Of a DNA stretch of 64,000 bases, positions 38,106-49,460 are shown piece by piece. The notes beneath the pieces are model-generated. The model did not search any database and was not told where the DNA came from. It worked only from the letters and a program-made list of their open reading frames with translations. The translations under genes and the position numbers were made by a program. Positions within the stretch are counted from its first letter, which is position 1, and the number at the start of each line of letters is the position of its first letter. Origin of the DNA: Climacteris rufus (taxonomy: Eukaryota; Chordata; Aves; Passeriformes; Climacteridae); assembly GCA_013398175.1 (NCBI GenBank), contig VZRZ01001260.1, positions 901,047 through 965,046 of the forward strand. Reading direction: 5' to 3'.

Positions 38106-38177
38106 CAGATACAGGAGAATGACAATGTTCTTCAAAAGTTAGGAACCATCTCCAGCTGGACAAGAAACTGCCTGCAG
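38106..38177 (+). other. Candidate 72-bp exon
   Basis: The interval is preceded by a pyrimidine-leaning stretch ending in TTTGCAG and followed by a CTGCAG|GTAACT donor. It is exactly 24 codons long and open in only one frame (phase 0 at both ends, starting QIQENDN and ending RNCLQ); the other two frames have stops. I recognise no protein family. Spurious splice-like pairs are common in 64 kb, so it is only a candidate, for either a coding exon or a non-coding RNA exon. Confidence 0.15.
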
Positions 38178-38699
38178 GTAACTAACATTGCCCCAAGAGG
38201 AGAGTGGAACAGAAATAGATAATGTTGCAGCAAAAGTTCTGCGGTAAATAAAACTCTGATATTTTCTATCCATTTGTGCCTTTATGGAGCTGTTCAATAA
38301 AACCTGATTTCCAGAACTTTAATGGTGCTATGTGGGGAAATACTTAAATCTGTTGCATTCCATGATAAGAAATAGGTATTACAAAGAAGGTGTATCATCT
38401 CTTTCTTGCTCTAATTATTTAAGAAAGATGCTTTGTGCAGGAGTGGACAAAATCTGCAGCAAACTTCTCCACAGATTCATGAGAACAAGGTGCCACTGAT
38501 CACAAATAACATATTCCAACTGACAGAGAAAGATAAGTTACAGTAGTTTATATTTCTGGAGATGATCTAAGCCCTTAGTTATCTCTTACATCAAATGTCT
38601 CCGTTTTCCTTCTGTAATCTAATATCCACCTTCAAGCTTGCCCTACATTTAAAATTTATACAAGTTTTTTCAGATGCTGCCATTTTGCCTCAGGCTTCG
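38178..38699. other. Non-coding sequence, no gene seen
   Basis: AT-rich sequence with several AATAAA words (for example at about 38247 and 38296), which occur by chance at this composition. No recognisable feature. Confidence 0.5.
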
Positions 38700-39170
38700 T
38701 AGGTGTTAAGCTCCAGTAATAATCTACACTGTTTCTTTAAGAAAGTTCATCCATTCACTTTAATTACATTTTCAGCCCTGGTTATTGTCCCTGTGCCTGC
38801 AAAGAATGTTTCCAGCCATAAAAAACCATTATCTGCCACAATTATGGATAACCAGAGCGTGGCCAGAGGGCAGAAATGCCATGGTGAAAGATTGTACCGC
38901 AATTCAGCGCAGAATTTATAACTTTCCTCAGGGCTAACTGTCAGCCTGATCACAATGCCTGACAAAAAGATCCAGTAAAGCAAATGCAGATGCTTCTTCT
39001 TGCCTGCATGGTTGCTCTTTTAAATTTTTTTTATTAAGGTGCAGTTTGTTGTGATACATTAAATTGCAGCCACCGTGGATGCAACACCACGGCAAAGACA
39101 CCCGTGCCTGATGAGCTTTGCAGGAACACAGATTTAGACCATATAATCCCAGCACCGTGGTTTTAAGCAC
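38700..39170. promoter_or_regulatory. Possible conserved non-coding element
   Basis: Unique sequence with intact CpGs, homeobox-type words (CCACAATTATGG, TTTTTATTAAGG, ACATTAAATTGC) and a small inverted repeat CCGTGG...CCACGG (about 39073-39092). No repeat family. The enhancer-like call rests on texture only. Confidence 0.27.
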
Positions 39171-40649
39171 ATGTTGTTCTCTTGCAACCAGGACATCTCT
39201 GAGGTGTACAGAAAACACTGCTGTGCATTTGCCTGATGGCCAAGCTGCAGCTCAGTTTCAGCCGCATCACCTCCTCTCTGCTCCTTGTTACTGATGCCAG
39301 ATGGAGACAGAGATAATTTTCCACACTACCCATGTCACTGCTCTTGCAACATTGCATCTTTCCATCACTAATTCTTGTGGTTATTAACATCCAGAGGAAT
39401 GCCAGACTGGAAGAAATATTAACTTTTTGATGCAGCATTTGAGCATATTTAATTATTTCTCTCATTCCATCTGGACATCTCTGTCCTAATGGGGCAGAGG
39501 TTTGTATTTTGCCTCCTGATGCAGGATTGCAACAGAAGAGGGCAAGAAGATCATGACTTCCATCACGATATTTCTTCATGAGAAGAATAATATGAATCCT
39601 TCCATATTTGTTTTTCCAGCCAGAAGTCTCAAAGCACAATACAAACATGACTCAGAATTATTCTTCTTGGTTTTGTGGTGAAAGAAAACTGAGCAGTTGA
39701 GAGGGGCCTGGGTGATGTTCCTGGCATCCTTGATGCCTCTGCAACTTCCAGTGGAGCAGCAGAAGCTGCCATCCCACCCCTGCACATGGGGAACAGGTTT
39801 TTGGACCCTTGTAGAGGGATAAAGCAGGTTGAAGTTCCTCCCCAACCTCTGGCATGCTCCAGACTTGCTTTAGCCTGTGCTCAGGTTCTGGTCCACATTG
39901 CCACAGAGCAGATGAGACCCAGAGCTGGACTTTGTGCCTAATCTCAGACTTTCACAGAGAGATGATAATAGAGGCAAAGCCAGGATCTGTAGTTCTTAGC
40001 TTTTAACAGAGGATGCTGCCTTTCTCAGCAAGGAGGTGGCTGCTCAAAGGTAAGTGCAGAATAAAGACCTTAAAAGCAAATTTGATTTCTACACCCATCT
40101 CTCCCTGGGGTTTCCCAAACCACTGTGGTTCTAATGGGACAATAATGCCTGTGGACATTAGGAAGTCAAAGGCCTTTAAAAGTGTGGCTCCAGGTGTCCA
40201 CAGAGCAGGCTGAGAGAATTCTCTGAAGTTCACCCCAATTTTCCTCACTTTAGTTTTAATCACAGGAATTCAAAATATGGAAAAGATAAAGGTTCAAAAT
40301 TTCAGACAAGATGATGAAGCTGTGTTTTGCTTGGTTCTAGGTAGTGCTGTGAGAACTTTGTAAGAAGGTTCTGCTTAGCAAAACCCCTCTACATTCTGTT
40401 CTAAACTTTCTGGGTTTCTTTCTCTGAGCACAACCAGTTCTAACTCAGATGCAGCAGAGCTCTTTGCAGAGGTATTTCTCACAATCTTTGAGATGGCAAA
40501 TCTTCCACAATTCCTACCACCCTAATCCCACTCTGAGATGAACAGGTCATAAGATTTGGCACCTCTGATCCCGTTTCAAACTCAACTTCTATCCAAAACA
40601 TAATCTGAGGCAAAACTCCACCTCTTGGCATATCTTCAATAAAACATCA
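39171..40649. other. Non-coding sequence, no gene seen
   Basis: A 161-codon minus-strand open frame (39163-39648) resembles no known protein and is judged spurious. A good-looking donor (CAAAG|GTAAGT, about 40051) follows weak acceptor-like AGs at about 40000-40010; this is too weak to call an exon. Confidence 0.5.
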
Positions 40650-41060
40650 TTCTACCTGAACCTCAGAAAAGATAAACTATTAAAGTAATAAGAGGATAAT
40701 TTAACCTCTTTAATCAGATAATCCTCCAGCACATTGGACATTTATTTGCACGGTATATTCTACCGTAATGAGTTTGCAGCTCAGGATTTAAAGAATTCCC
40801 CACCCTCAGAAAAAAAGCTGAAGGAAGTGGTTGAGACATTCCATATCTCAGGTGCCATTATGTGAATGTGAAAACAAATGAGTTTAATTGGGGAGAAATT
40901 CATCCCAGACAGAGGGCTCGCCCAAGGCCCTTGTCTGAGAAACCCCACTTAACTCCACTCTAGCACAGAAGAGCTACACAGGCACTAGATGCCAATTAAG
41001 CCCTACTTATCTTTTTAATGAAGGGCTGAATCTGAAAATGAATTATTGTTTTGATGTGTA
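40650..41060. promoter_or_regulatory. Possible conserved non-coding element
   Basis: AT-rich and repeat-free, with GATA-like words (AGATAATCC, AGGATAAT), homeobox cores (TTTAATTGGGG, CCAATTAAGCC) and the small hairpin ACGGTA-TATTC-TACCGT (about 40751-40767). The preserved CpGs and motif density fit an enhancer; conservation was not measured. Confidence 0.3.
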
Positions 41061-44003
41061 AATGATGTTGGTTTGGTAAGGTAGTGAAAGTATTCTATCT
41101 AAAGGGACAGGCAAAAATGAAGCGATAAAGCGTTTGCATGAACATACATGAAAACGCTACTGAGCTTTCCGTGGCTCTCCAGGAGCCTGGAAAACATACC
41201 CAGCACTCACACTCAAACTGCAAATTCAGCAGCCTGGGATCCTTCTGTGTCTTTGTGCCAGTTTCAGCCAAGCATTCCTTCAGAGAGCAAAACAAACAGA
41301 AATGCTTCCCTGAAAACCAGAATGCCTCATTTCAGCATTTGCTAAAATAATTGATTTCTTTTCCAAGCAGTCATTCATTCTCATATTTCCTTCAATGTCA
41401 CATAACTAAGTGTTAAGTGTTCATAAATAAATAGTTTTACTTTCAGTCAAGCCAAACATTTTTTTTTTAATTTTCCATAACTTTTCAACTGATGAAAATA
41501 TTTTAGAATTTTTTTAAACAATATTCACCAGGACTAATTGTTTTCCTAAATTTAAAATAGTCCAGGACAAGCAAACCCATCAATGAATACAGGTCAATGT
41601 ACGGTCAAAGATCCTGCATTGAATTAAAAAAAGAGAAAAAGCAATTTTAGTCTCATTTAAAATTCAAGTTAGAAAAGAATTATCATGGTTTCTTCAGTTT
41701 TTGCTGACCTGTGGCTTTACCTTAAGTGGTGTGCATCTTTCAGATGGCTGCAGTCCTGATTTTTGGAAGACAATTTCCCTGATACTGATCTTTGGAAATG
41801 AAAACCGTTCTCTTGCTATGAAAGAAAAGTGAAATTTGGTGCTTCCTCTTAGCTCAAGTGCCAAAGACCTGTGAGCTGGGTTGGATCTCCCCATGAAAGA
41901 CACAGAAGTTCCTCAGGTTTCCAAGCCACTGCCATCCACAACTGGTGAAAATACAGTGTGTAAAAATTAGGGATGTGCTATCCCAAGCAGCAACCTTCAG
42001 CTTGTGGTCTCCAGACCGGAAGCAGTGCAGGGACTTGGATCAACAACTTTCAAAAAGCCCATAATGAGAAAGCTTATATATTTTGTAAAGAAGTGCATCC
42101 AGCCCTTTGGAAGAAGAAGAAAATCACCAATCTAGACAAAACTTCATTCATAAATGTGGAAGATTTTTATGGTTTTCCCAGTGGTGTTTCAACCTTCTCC
42201 TTACCAACCATAAACAGCAGGACAGAGCCATCTGAAGACACCACCACAGAAATTGTTTCACTGTGTGAGTAGTCAGAACTTGACTTTAGGAAGCAGAACG
42301 TGAATAATTGTCAAACACATGGATATCTCACTTGCAAGACTAAACTTCCCAGCACAGGTTATGTCACATGGTTGGACTTCAAGGAATAGCTAAAATTGCC
42401 CAAAAACCCATTTTTTTAAAGGATAGAGAAATCATGAGCTATGAAGGGTGGAGGGACTCATTGGCCTTTCTCACCTATGAAATATGCTGGATTTCTGAGA
42501 TAGGAACAAGAGTTATGATTAAGGATGAAGAATGTAAGTTAATCTATATCCATAAGCCTCTGTTATTTAAAAAATCACTGGAAAACTTAATTGGAAACTC
42601 ACACTCTTGCACTATCCCAGTCACATATCCATGTCCAGGTTTGGGGTCTGTGGTTAGAGATGTTAAATTCTAGTTTATAGTTTTAAAAAATAAAATGCCA
42701 TCCTACTGCTAACTTCAATCATCCTCGTTTCTGCTCCACTTCATTACACATATAAAATTCCCTTTGCATGACTGCAAGATCAAATCTCTCAATCCCAGAT
42801 TGTAATTACAGAGTAGACAGGGAGTAGGTGCCATCTCCCTTTTGCAGGGTCCTACAGCTCATTAGTCAATCACATTATTAAGAAATTCTCAGTTTTAATA
42901 AATGAAGGTGGCGTTCATCTCATGGCTGAGAATGGATGTTTTTATGGAAATAAATACTTGATGCTTATCTTCACAGCATCTCTTTAAGAAAACCATTATC
43001 ACTTCAAAATAGTTCCTCCAAGCAAAAAAGTACAATTACGTAAGTCTTGTGCAAGCCAAGCCATGAGAGGATGCCAGGCTGTGTTTATGTTTTTGCCATA
43101 TTTTAGACCCGAAAAATCAGCCATAGAACAAGCTGGTGAAACTTTATACGGTTTCAAATCTATAGAGAAAGTCCTGGTGCTTCAGCCACCCACAGTAGTG
43201 CAAATGCCTCTCACAGGCTCTGTTCAAGTCGACTCACAAATTAAATCTGGGTTTTGAACCTGCATTTAGTAAGAGCTTGTTCCTCAAGTAGGTCCATGGA
43301 AGAATGGGCTAACAGAATCCAGTGCTTTGCTTAGATGCTAAAAATCATCCACTTAAGGGGAGCAATTATCACTGATCCTTCATGCTAGCTTCTTAACATT
43401 TAATATCTTAGTCCTTAAGATATGAAAATAAGTTATTTTAACCTCCTAAAGTAGATTTGAAGAGCCTCCTAAAATTTCTCAGGACCAGCCTCATTTAGAA
43501 ATAAGTGGAATTATGTTCAGAAGCTACTTAGATGCTTTTAAAAAATCCTACTTGATATTTAAAATACATAGCCCTGAAGTAATTTTCCCTTCAGTACTCC
43601 TTGAAATCAAGCTTAAAAAATGGACTTTGGAGCCAAGGCGCATCTTTGTATCTGCCTTTTCTGTTGGGTGGTTTTTCTGCTGTAACACAGCACTGCACTG
43701 CTCCAGTCACAGCCATATCCCAAATCCCACCACGAGACCCAAACTGCTATTCTGGGACTGCTGAGAGATTGGGAAAGAGCCTGTGCTGTGACAGGCGCAC
43801 ATCAATCACATCAAGATCAACCACGCCTGAAAATATTGTCTTTGCTAAATAAAAGGGTTTCAAAACACATCTCTTTGCAAAGCACTTCTCTTTGGGAGCA
43901 TTACATTGCCAAAATTTACCTCCTTTATCACACTCTGCAGAGATTAAGAGTGATGGCAAAATGAACTCTATAAATATCTTGGGAAATACTGTCACCTAAT
44001 ATT
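41061..44003. other. Non-coding sequence, no gene seen
   Basis: AT-rich unique sequence. Open frames of up to 101 codons (42368-42673) resemble no known protein. No repeat or RNA gene is recognised. Confidence 0.5.
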
Positions 44004-44033
44004 GAGCTCCTAATACTCGAGCTCCTAATACTC
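44004..44033. repeat. Perfect 15-bp tandem duplication
   Basis: The 15-mer GAGCTCCTAATACTC occurs twice head to tail without mismatch. A third, partial and diverged copy may precede it. It is probably a small replication-slippage event. Confidence 0.95.
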
Positions 44034-44329
44034 TATACTTGCTAACTTAGAATTACAATGTTTGGAATACATATTTCATATTTAGTCCTTGCAGTGCACA
44101 GGAATGTGGATTTTACAGTTTTTTATTTGTTCAAACATTTAGAAAGCAAATAAAAGACGAATGTATTATTACTGTTATAATTAATATTTATATTTTGGAA
44201 GCACACAAAATTCCAAGTCAGGATGGTGACCCCTATAACATTTACTTTTAAATAATTGTTGCTAGATTTCTATTTATTGTAATTCCATCTCAAAAAATAA
44301 GAAAATTTAGTTGCATATACAAAAGTTTA
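44034..44329. other. AT-rich spacer
   Basis: Very AT-rich. Nothing recognisable. Confidence 0.5.
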
Positions 44330-44600
44330 GCGTGGCCTTTGCTCACATGGCATTGCATTCACAGCCGTGCAGCTCCCTCAGAGAAAGCTGAGGTGCAAAG
44401 ATTAAACTACTGTCAGGAAGGAAGATCATCTGCCTAAAATGCAGTTACCAGAAAGGGAATTTTTACATTATTTCAGTACTTTATTACACAGCGAAAATGA
44501 AATCACAGTAAGCTTTTCTTGTGCCACCTGCAGCACTCCGCAATAATCCAAAAGCGCGTCCTTTAGTGGAACTGCTCCCAGTGTGCACTGGCAGGAGGAA
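44330..44600. promoter_or_regulatory. Possible conserved non-coding element
   Basis: Unique sequence with E-box-like CACCTG (about 44525), intact CpGs (CAGCGAAAATG, AAAAGCGCGTCC) and ACTTTATTACAC. It is enhancer-like by texture only. Confidence 0.22.
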
Positions 44601-45560
44601 TGTAAGCTTGCAAGTTTCTGGGGTTATTTGACTCATCAATTAATAGATAATCTCAGGGACACATCCATTGGCTACACCAGCTTTCACCAGCTCAGTACAA
44701 GGCTGCCAAACCCCCTAAGGATGATGTTCCCACCTGGTTTCCTTTTCTTTCTGAAGCAAACCCTGCCTGACCAAACGGCACGGACACTTCAGCCCGATCG
44801 TTTCCAGTGAAAATGAAAAGCCTCAGCACTCTGAAAAATCCCCCTAGCAGGCTTTGAAAAAACTGAACCTCTGATTACTGAACACATGAGCATTGTAAGA
44901 ATTTAATTAGGAGCCCCCCAACCCCTCCACGTTGGCATGGGAGGCTCATCCCGGCACAGCCACTCTGGCTGGTGGGTGCTGGGGAAGGAACATCAGCTTT
45001 TGCAAAACCCGTCTGCCAGCAGCTGGAGCTGGGACTGCTCACACCCTGTTGTTGCAGACAGCGAGGAAACCATCCAGTGTCCCAAATAAATTAATGAATT
45101 ACTCTCCTCCTCCCAACAGAGTCAAGGCTGGAGCCAGGAGCCGTAATCGCGCTCTTGCTGCCTCTGAGTCACTGTGAGCCGGAGCCCGGCACAGTGTGCA
45201 GAGTCAGCAGAGGCAGATGCTGAGCTGCATTGTGTCTGCAAGTCAGTCAAACCAGTTTAAAAATAAACTCCTCTTCCCCTGGCCCCTCCACAGGCCCCTC
45301 TGTGCACACACAGCGCTGTCGTTTCCCGCCACGCAGGCGGCTCTTTGCAAGAGAGCGCCCGACTGGCATCAAAGAGCTTTTGCCCCTTGGGTTAAACCGT
45401 GTTAGTCCAGGCCCTGAGCAGGCAGATGCACCAAAGCTGAGGTTTTCAGAGAAGCCTGAAGGAGCCAAGCATTCAAAACCCATTAAAACTCAACGGGAGC
45501 GGAGCACTTGCGCTCTCAGGTGCCGCTGAACATCTCGGCCTCTGTCTTGGGGTCAAATCA
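44601..45560. other. GC-richer non-coding patch
   Basis: About 44920-45540 is GC-richer and holds scattered CpGs (CCCGCCACGCAGGCGG near 45327), below CpG-island density. Several overlapping open frames on both strands reflect composition. No gene is recognised. Confidence 0.45.
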
Positions 45561-48500
45561 AGATGAGGAGCTTTCATCTTGTTGCTCTGTTTTCTAAGGA
45601 CAAAGAAGGGTCCATAACTGCAAAGCCAGATATTGTGAGACCCTTCTGTTCACCACAACCACAGAAAATTTTCCCCAAAGCCGCCTCATTGATTTTGCCC
45701 CAATTCTGGAATCATTGCACAGCTTGAGTGGGTAAATGGTCCCTGTCATAAAACAATAATACTGTGGGAAGCATAACACCTCTTTCATTTCTTCTTCAAA
45801 CTCCCATTTCATATCTAGCTGCATGGAAATGCGAATTTTTCATAATGAACTGTTTTACATCTGTCTCTGACCAAAAAAAGATTACTGGCAAAACACATTA
45901 AATCCCCTCTTCCACTGATGTGGCATTTGAAATTAATTGCCAGATAAGTTATGGGAGGTATTAAAGCTCTGTAAGTAAATGTTGTATTTTAATATTCAAA
46001 ATTCAAACCATGTTGATCACCCACAAGAGGCTGCATAGCTTGTTTCTGCTGCCTGGCTGGAGTGAAATGCTATGAATCACTTTTGGGTAAGAAAATTTTT
46101 GTATTCAATGTTTTTAGCAATATTTACTGATATTTGTTTAATATCAGTATTTTAGATGAATGTTTCTGCCACAAGGTTCAGCTGTATGTTTGATCAGCAA
46201 AGTAAAAAGCCAAAACAAAGCAAATATCACGATCAAAAACAAAGGGAGCATTTCAGGGGAATTCCCTTAAATTATTGTTAATTTTAACTCACATAAAACT
46301 GGTGTTAATCCATATATTTTCCTTCATTATTCTATTATTCCAGTGTAAAGAAAATTATTTTTCTTAGCAATAAGAATAAAATAGGGTATTCTCATTAACA
46401 CTAGTAAAACACTTCAAAGCTTGATTTTTCTAAATAACCACATCTAATTTTTTTTTACAGAAAGGACAAAACTGCAAAAATTGTTTGCATTGAATCATTC
46501 CACTCTATGGATATTCTCCAAAATTTTTCGATTTTCCAAATTTTTCAAATGTGTAACATAAATTTTTTAAAAAAAGTAATGTTTCATCAAATCCTGCAGA
46601 CATATAACATTTGCCTGCTTTCAGAAGCATGAAATAGTATTATTGAAGAGAGAGACTGACACTTAGACATGGGTTGTGTATCCAAAAAATCTTCACTCTC
46701 CATATAAAACAGCACAAGATTCTGTGATCAACTAAGAATAAATCTGATCCCATGCCTAATTCCCACTTTCCGAATTGCAAGCAGCAATAACACTTGAAAG
46801 GTTTTAGGAGAGATCATCCCAAAGAGAGGGAAGATAAAGATGCACTCCCCTTCATGTTCTAGTAGGAACATTCCTACAACAGGATGTCTTCAAGTTGTCA
46901 TTTGACCTCAGGATAACACAAGAGCACAGAGAACTGCTGGTCCTCAAGGATCCCGTTTTCCTTGTAAATGCCAAGTACAAGTTCCAGACATTTTCCCTGG
47001 AAATAATTGACAGCCACTGCATGGAAGTTGCAGATGCATAATGTTCAGTCATGTTTTGTGCCTGCTGCAGCTCGGGAGTGTGACTGGGAAAAGAAGCCCC
47101 AACATCCAGGTCCCCTTTTTCACATATAGATTTCCAGAAGTTATGTGCCAAAATATCACTGTTGATCTGACTCCAAGGGATTGGCCTTTCCAACTGATCC
47201 CAAGGCAGTATTTGCAGCCACCAAAGCAGCATCTATAATTTTCAGCATGTGCCACTTTTCCAAATATTGTGTGATGAACGCCAGTGATGGTTACAAACAC
47301 AGATTGACCTTGGGTCATGCTGCAATAGGTCTATGAGTCAGTGCTCTGAGAGATGGAGGAGAAAAAGGATATCTTATCACTGGCAGGATAAGAGCCAGCC
47401 TTATCAGGAGCCCTGCAGGAAATCCTCCTCTGTAACCCACAAGGCATCAAAGACAAGTGAAACAGCTGGTATTGGGATGACAAGTGAGAACCCAGCTTCA
47501 GGAATGCTACAGGACATGAGACAATGCCATGGCCAACCACCAGAACTTGGCCCACCAGAACAGCCAGAGCCTGAGGTCTCAGGGATCTTGCTCACAGGAT
47601 ATCTGCACTGCACTAAAAAATTAACAAAGCAGATACACACAGCTGGTCCAGGAACCAAAAGCAGCTCTACTACACCAGCATGGGGTCTCAGACTATTTTT
47701 CTAGAGGTGAATCCCAGCGTGTGGTGCAAATGCAAATTGCTGCTGCACTACACCAGAGCCATCTCTAATCTCTCTGTGCACTGGCTTCCACTGGTATAAA
47801 CAGTGATAAATTGCAATTTCCAGGGGTTTATGGTGGTTGTGAGAATGGAAATCATTATCCACAGTGGGGAATAGTCAAACACCTGTGCTGAGCCAAAAGC
47901 CAGGGGAGCAGTGGAGGCAGGACCCTGTTGCAGGCACCGTCTGTGCTGCAGCTCCCAGCGTTGCATCAGTCGGTCCCTGGGTAACTCCTGCACCTCGAGA
48001 GCATTTCAGGGAGATCCAGGAGGGACTGTGCCTACTTGCACAGGGAATTCAAACAGCTTATTACCAAAGCCATTTTCTTTTTTTATTATTACTTTCTTCA
48101 AACAAAGCTAATAAATCAAATCACCCAAGATGCACATTATGCAAAGCTTAATTAGATTTGGCACACATCTCGCTAGGAGTAGCACCCATCTGACTTCAGA
48201 TCAGAGAACTCAGGTTTGATGGGTGGAACCAAATCGCCCACTTTGGAGTTGCTAAATCTACTTTTAAATGCAGTGTGTTTGCATTTTTTCACTCTGGGAC
48301 CTGGAGGAGGTTAGATTTGTTTGACTTTTGGGCAACGGGAGCAGTAGAAGAGAATTCAGAAATAGAAGGAGACACATTTATGAAGAGCATAAATCTCTTA
48401 TTCTGCAGGCATGGAAGGATCACAAAGAGTTGCCAGCAACCATTTCATGGGGCTACATTTCACACAGCTACTGTGAGCTTGTGGAGCTTCCTCCTTGACT

Positions 48501-48919
48501 ACCTACTGTTCTAAGACACTTTTGGGTATTTTAAATAAAAGTATAGAAAACTAATGCAAAGTTCCTCTTTTAACAGCATTTTGTTTGACAGAGCAACCTT
48601 CATTGTCACCACCTCTCTTGGTTTTATTGCCAAAGTCTCACTATTCTTACACAAATAGCTCCTCTAGAAACCTTGTGAAAAATTTCAGCTATATATTTTT
48701 CAAAAGTATCCTAATAGAGAACATTAGAAGGAAAAAAGCTTTCATAACTCCATTCAAAAAAAGATGGAAAAAAAGCATTTTTATAAAGCAAAAATGCTGC
48801 TCCCACACTTCATCCCTTTTCTGCTGAGAAGGAACACCAAGGAGCAGCAGGGCATAGAAAAAACTTGCCCAGAAGAGCAACATCTCTGCAGATGGCCCTG
48901 AACCCCATAGTGACCTCAT
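45561..48919. other. Non-coding sequence, no gene seen
   Basis: AT-rich to about 46800, then of mixed composition. Overlapping open frames at 46852-47232 (minus, 126 codons) and 47333-47704 (plus, 123 codons) match nothing known. No repeat family is recognised. Confidence 0.45.
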
Positions 48920-49460
48920 GGTTCTCTCATCTCCCTCTCATGGAATGACAGGAGAGGAGGCAGAGGGAGGGGAAGAGGCTGATCATAGACACACACATGT
49001 AAAAAAAGAGCTCAGAGCTCCATGGGGAGTCCCGTGCTCCAGATAACAAACAAAGCACAGCCTGGGCACAAGAGCAGAGAACATTTTCTGGCTCGTGGCC
49101 AGGCTGTACCTCAGCTGGCCGTGGTCTACTCACAACTGGGAGGGAACTGGTGTCAGCCCATGGCTGTGGTGGCACTGGAAGGGCATCTCTCCCTGTCAAA
49201 CAGCACAGCTGGTTGGACCAAGGAGGGGTTGGTTCACAGAGAGCCCCACATGCTGCTCGTGCTGCCCAAAAGAGAACAGGCTGAGACCCAAATTCCTGCC
49301 CTGCCAGGTGACAGCTCCACTGCCAACCCTCAGCAATCCCTGCATTAGCTGAGGACAGGAGTGACAGCACAGAGCCAGTCAGGCTCCACTGCATGGACAG
49401 ACACCCTCTGAGCTCCACACTCATCCAGACCCACACTGGACACAAGGCTCACGTGCCCAC
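48920..49460. other. GC-richer patch of unknown origin
   Basis: About 540 bases of GC-rich, CpG-poor sequence with sharp AT-rich borders and the second-longest minus-strand open frame outside the gap (172 codons, 48927-49445). The protein has no family I know. A bounded GC-rich, CpG-depleted block could be a decayed LTR or other repeat; I cannot show terminal repeats. Confidence 0.3.

Noticed and set aside
39163..39648. 161-codon minus-strand frame
   Set aside because: No recognisable domain. It overlaps other short frames on the same strand and an enhancer-like stretch.
39997..40050. Interval before a CAAAG|GTAAGT donor
   Set aside because: The acceptor side is weak, with no convincing pyrimidine tract, and nothing supports transcription.
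46852..47704. Adjacent 126- and 123-codon frames on opposite strands
   Set aside because: Neither resembles a known protein, and both overlap other frames of similar length.
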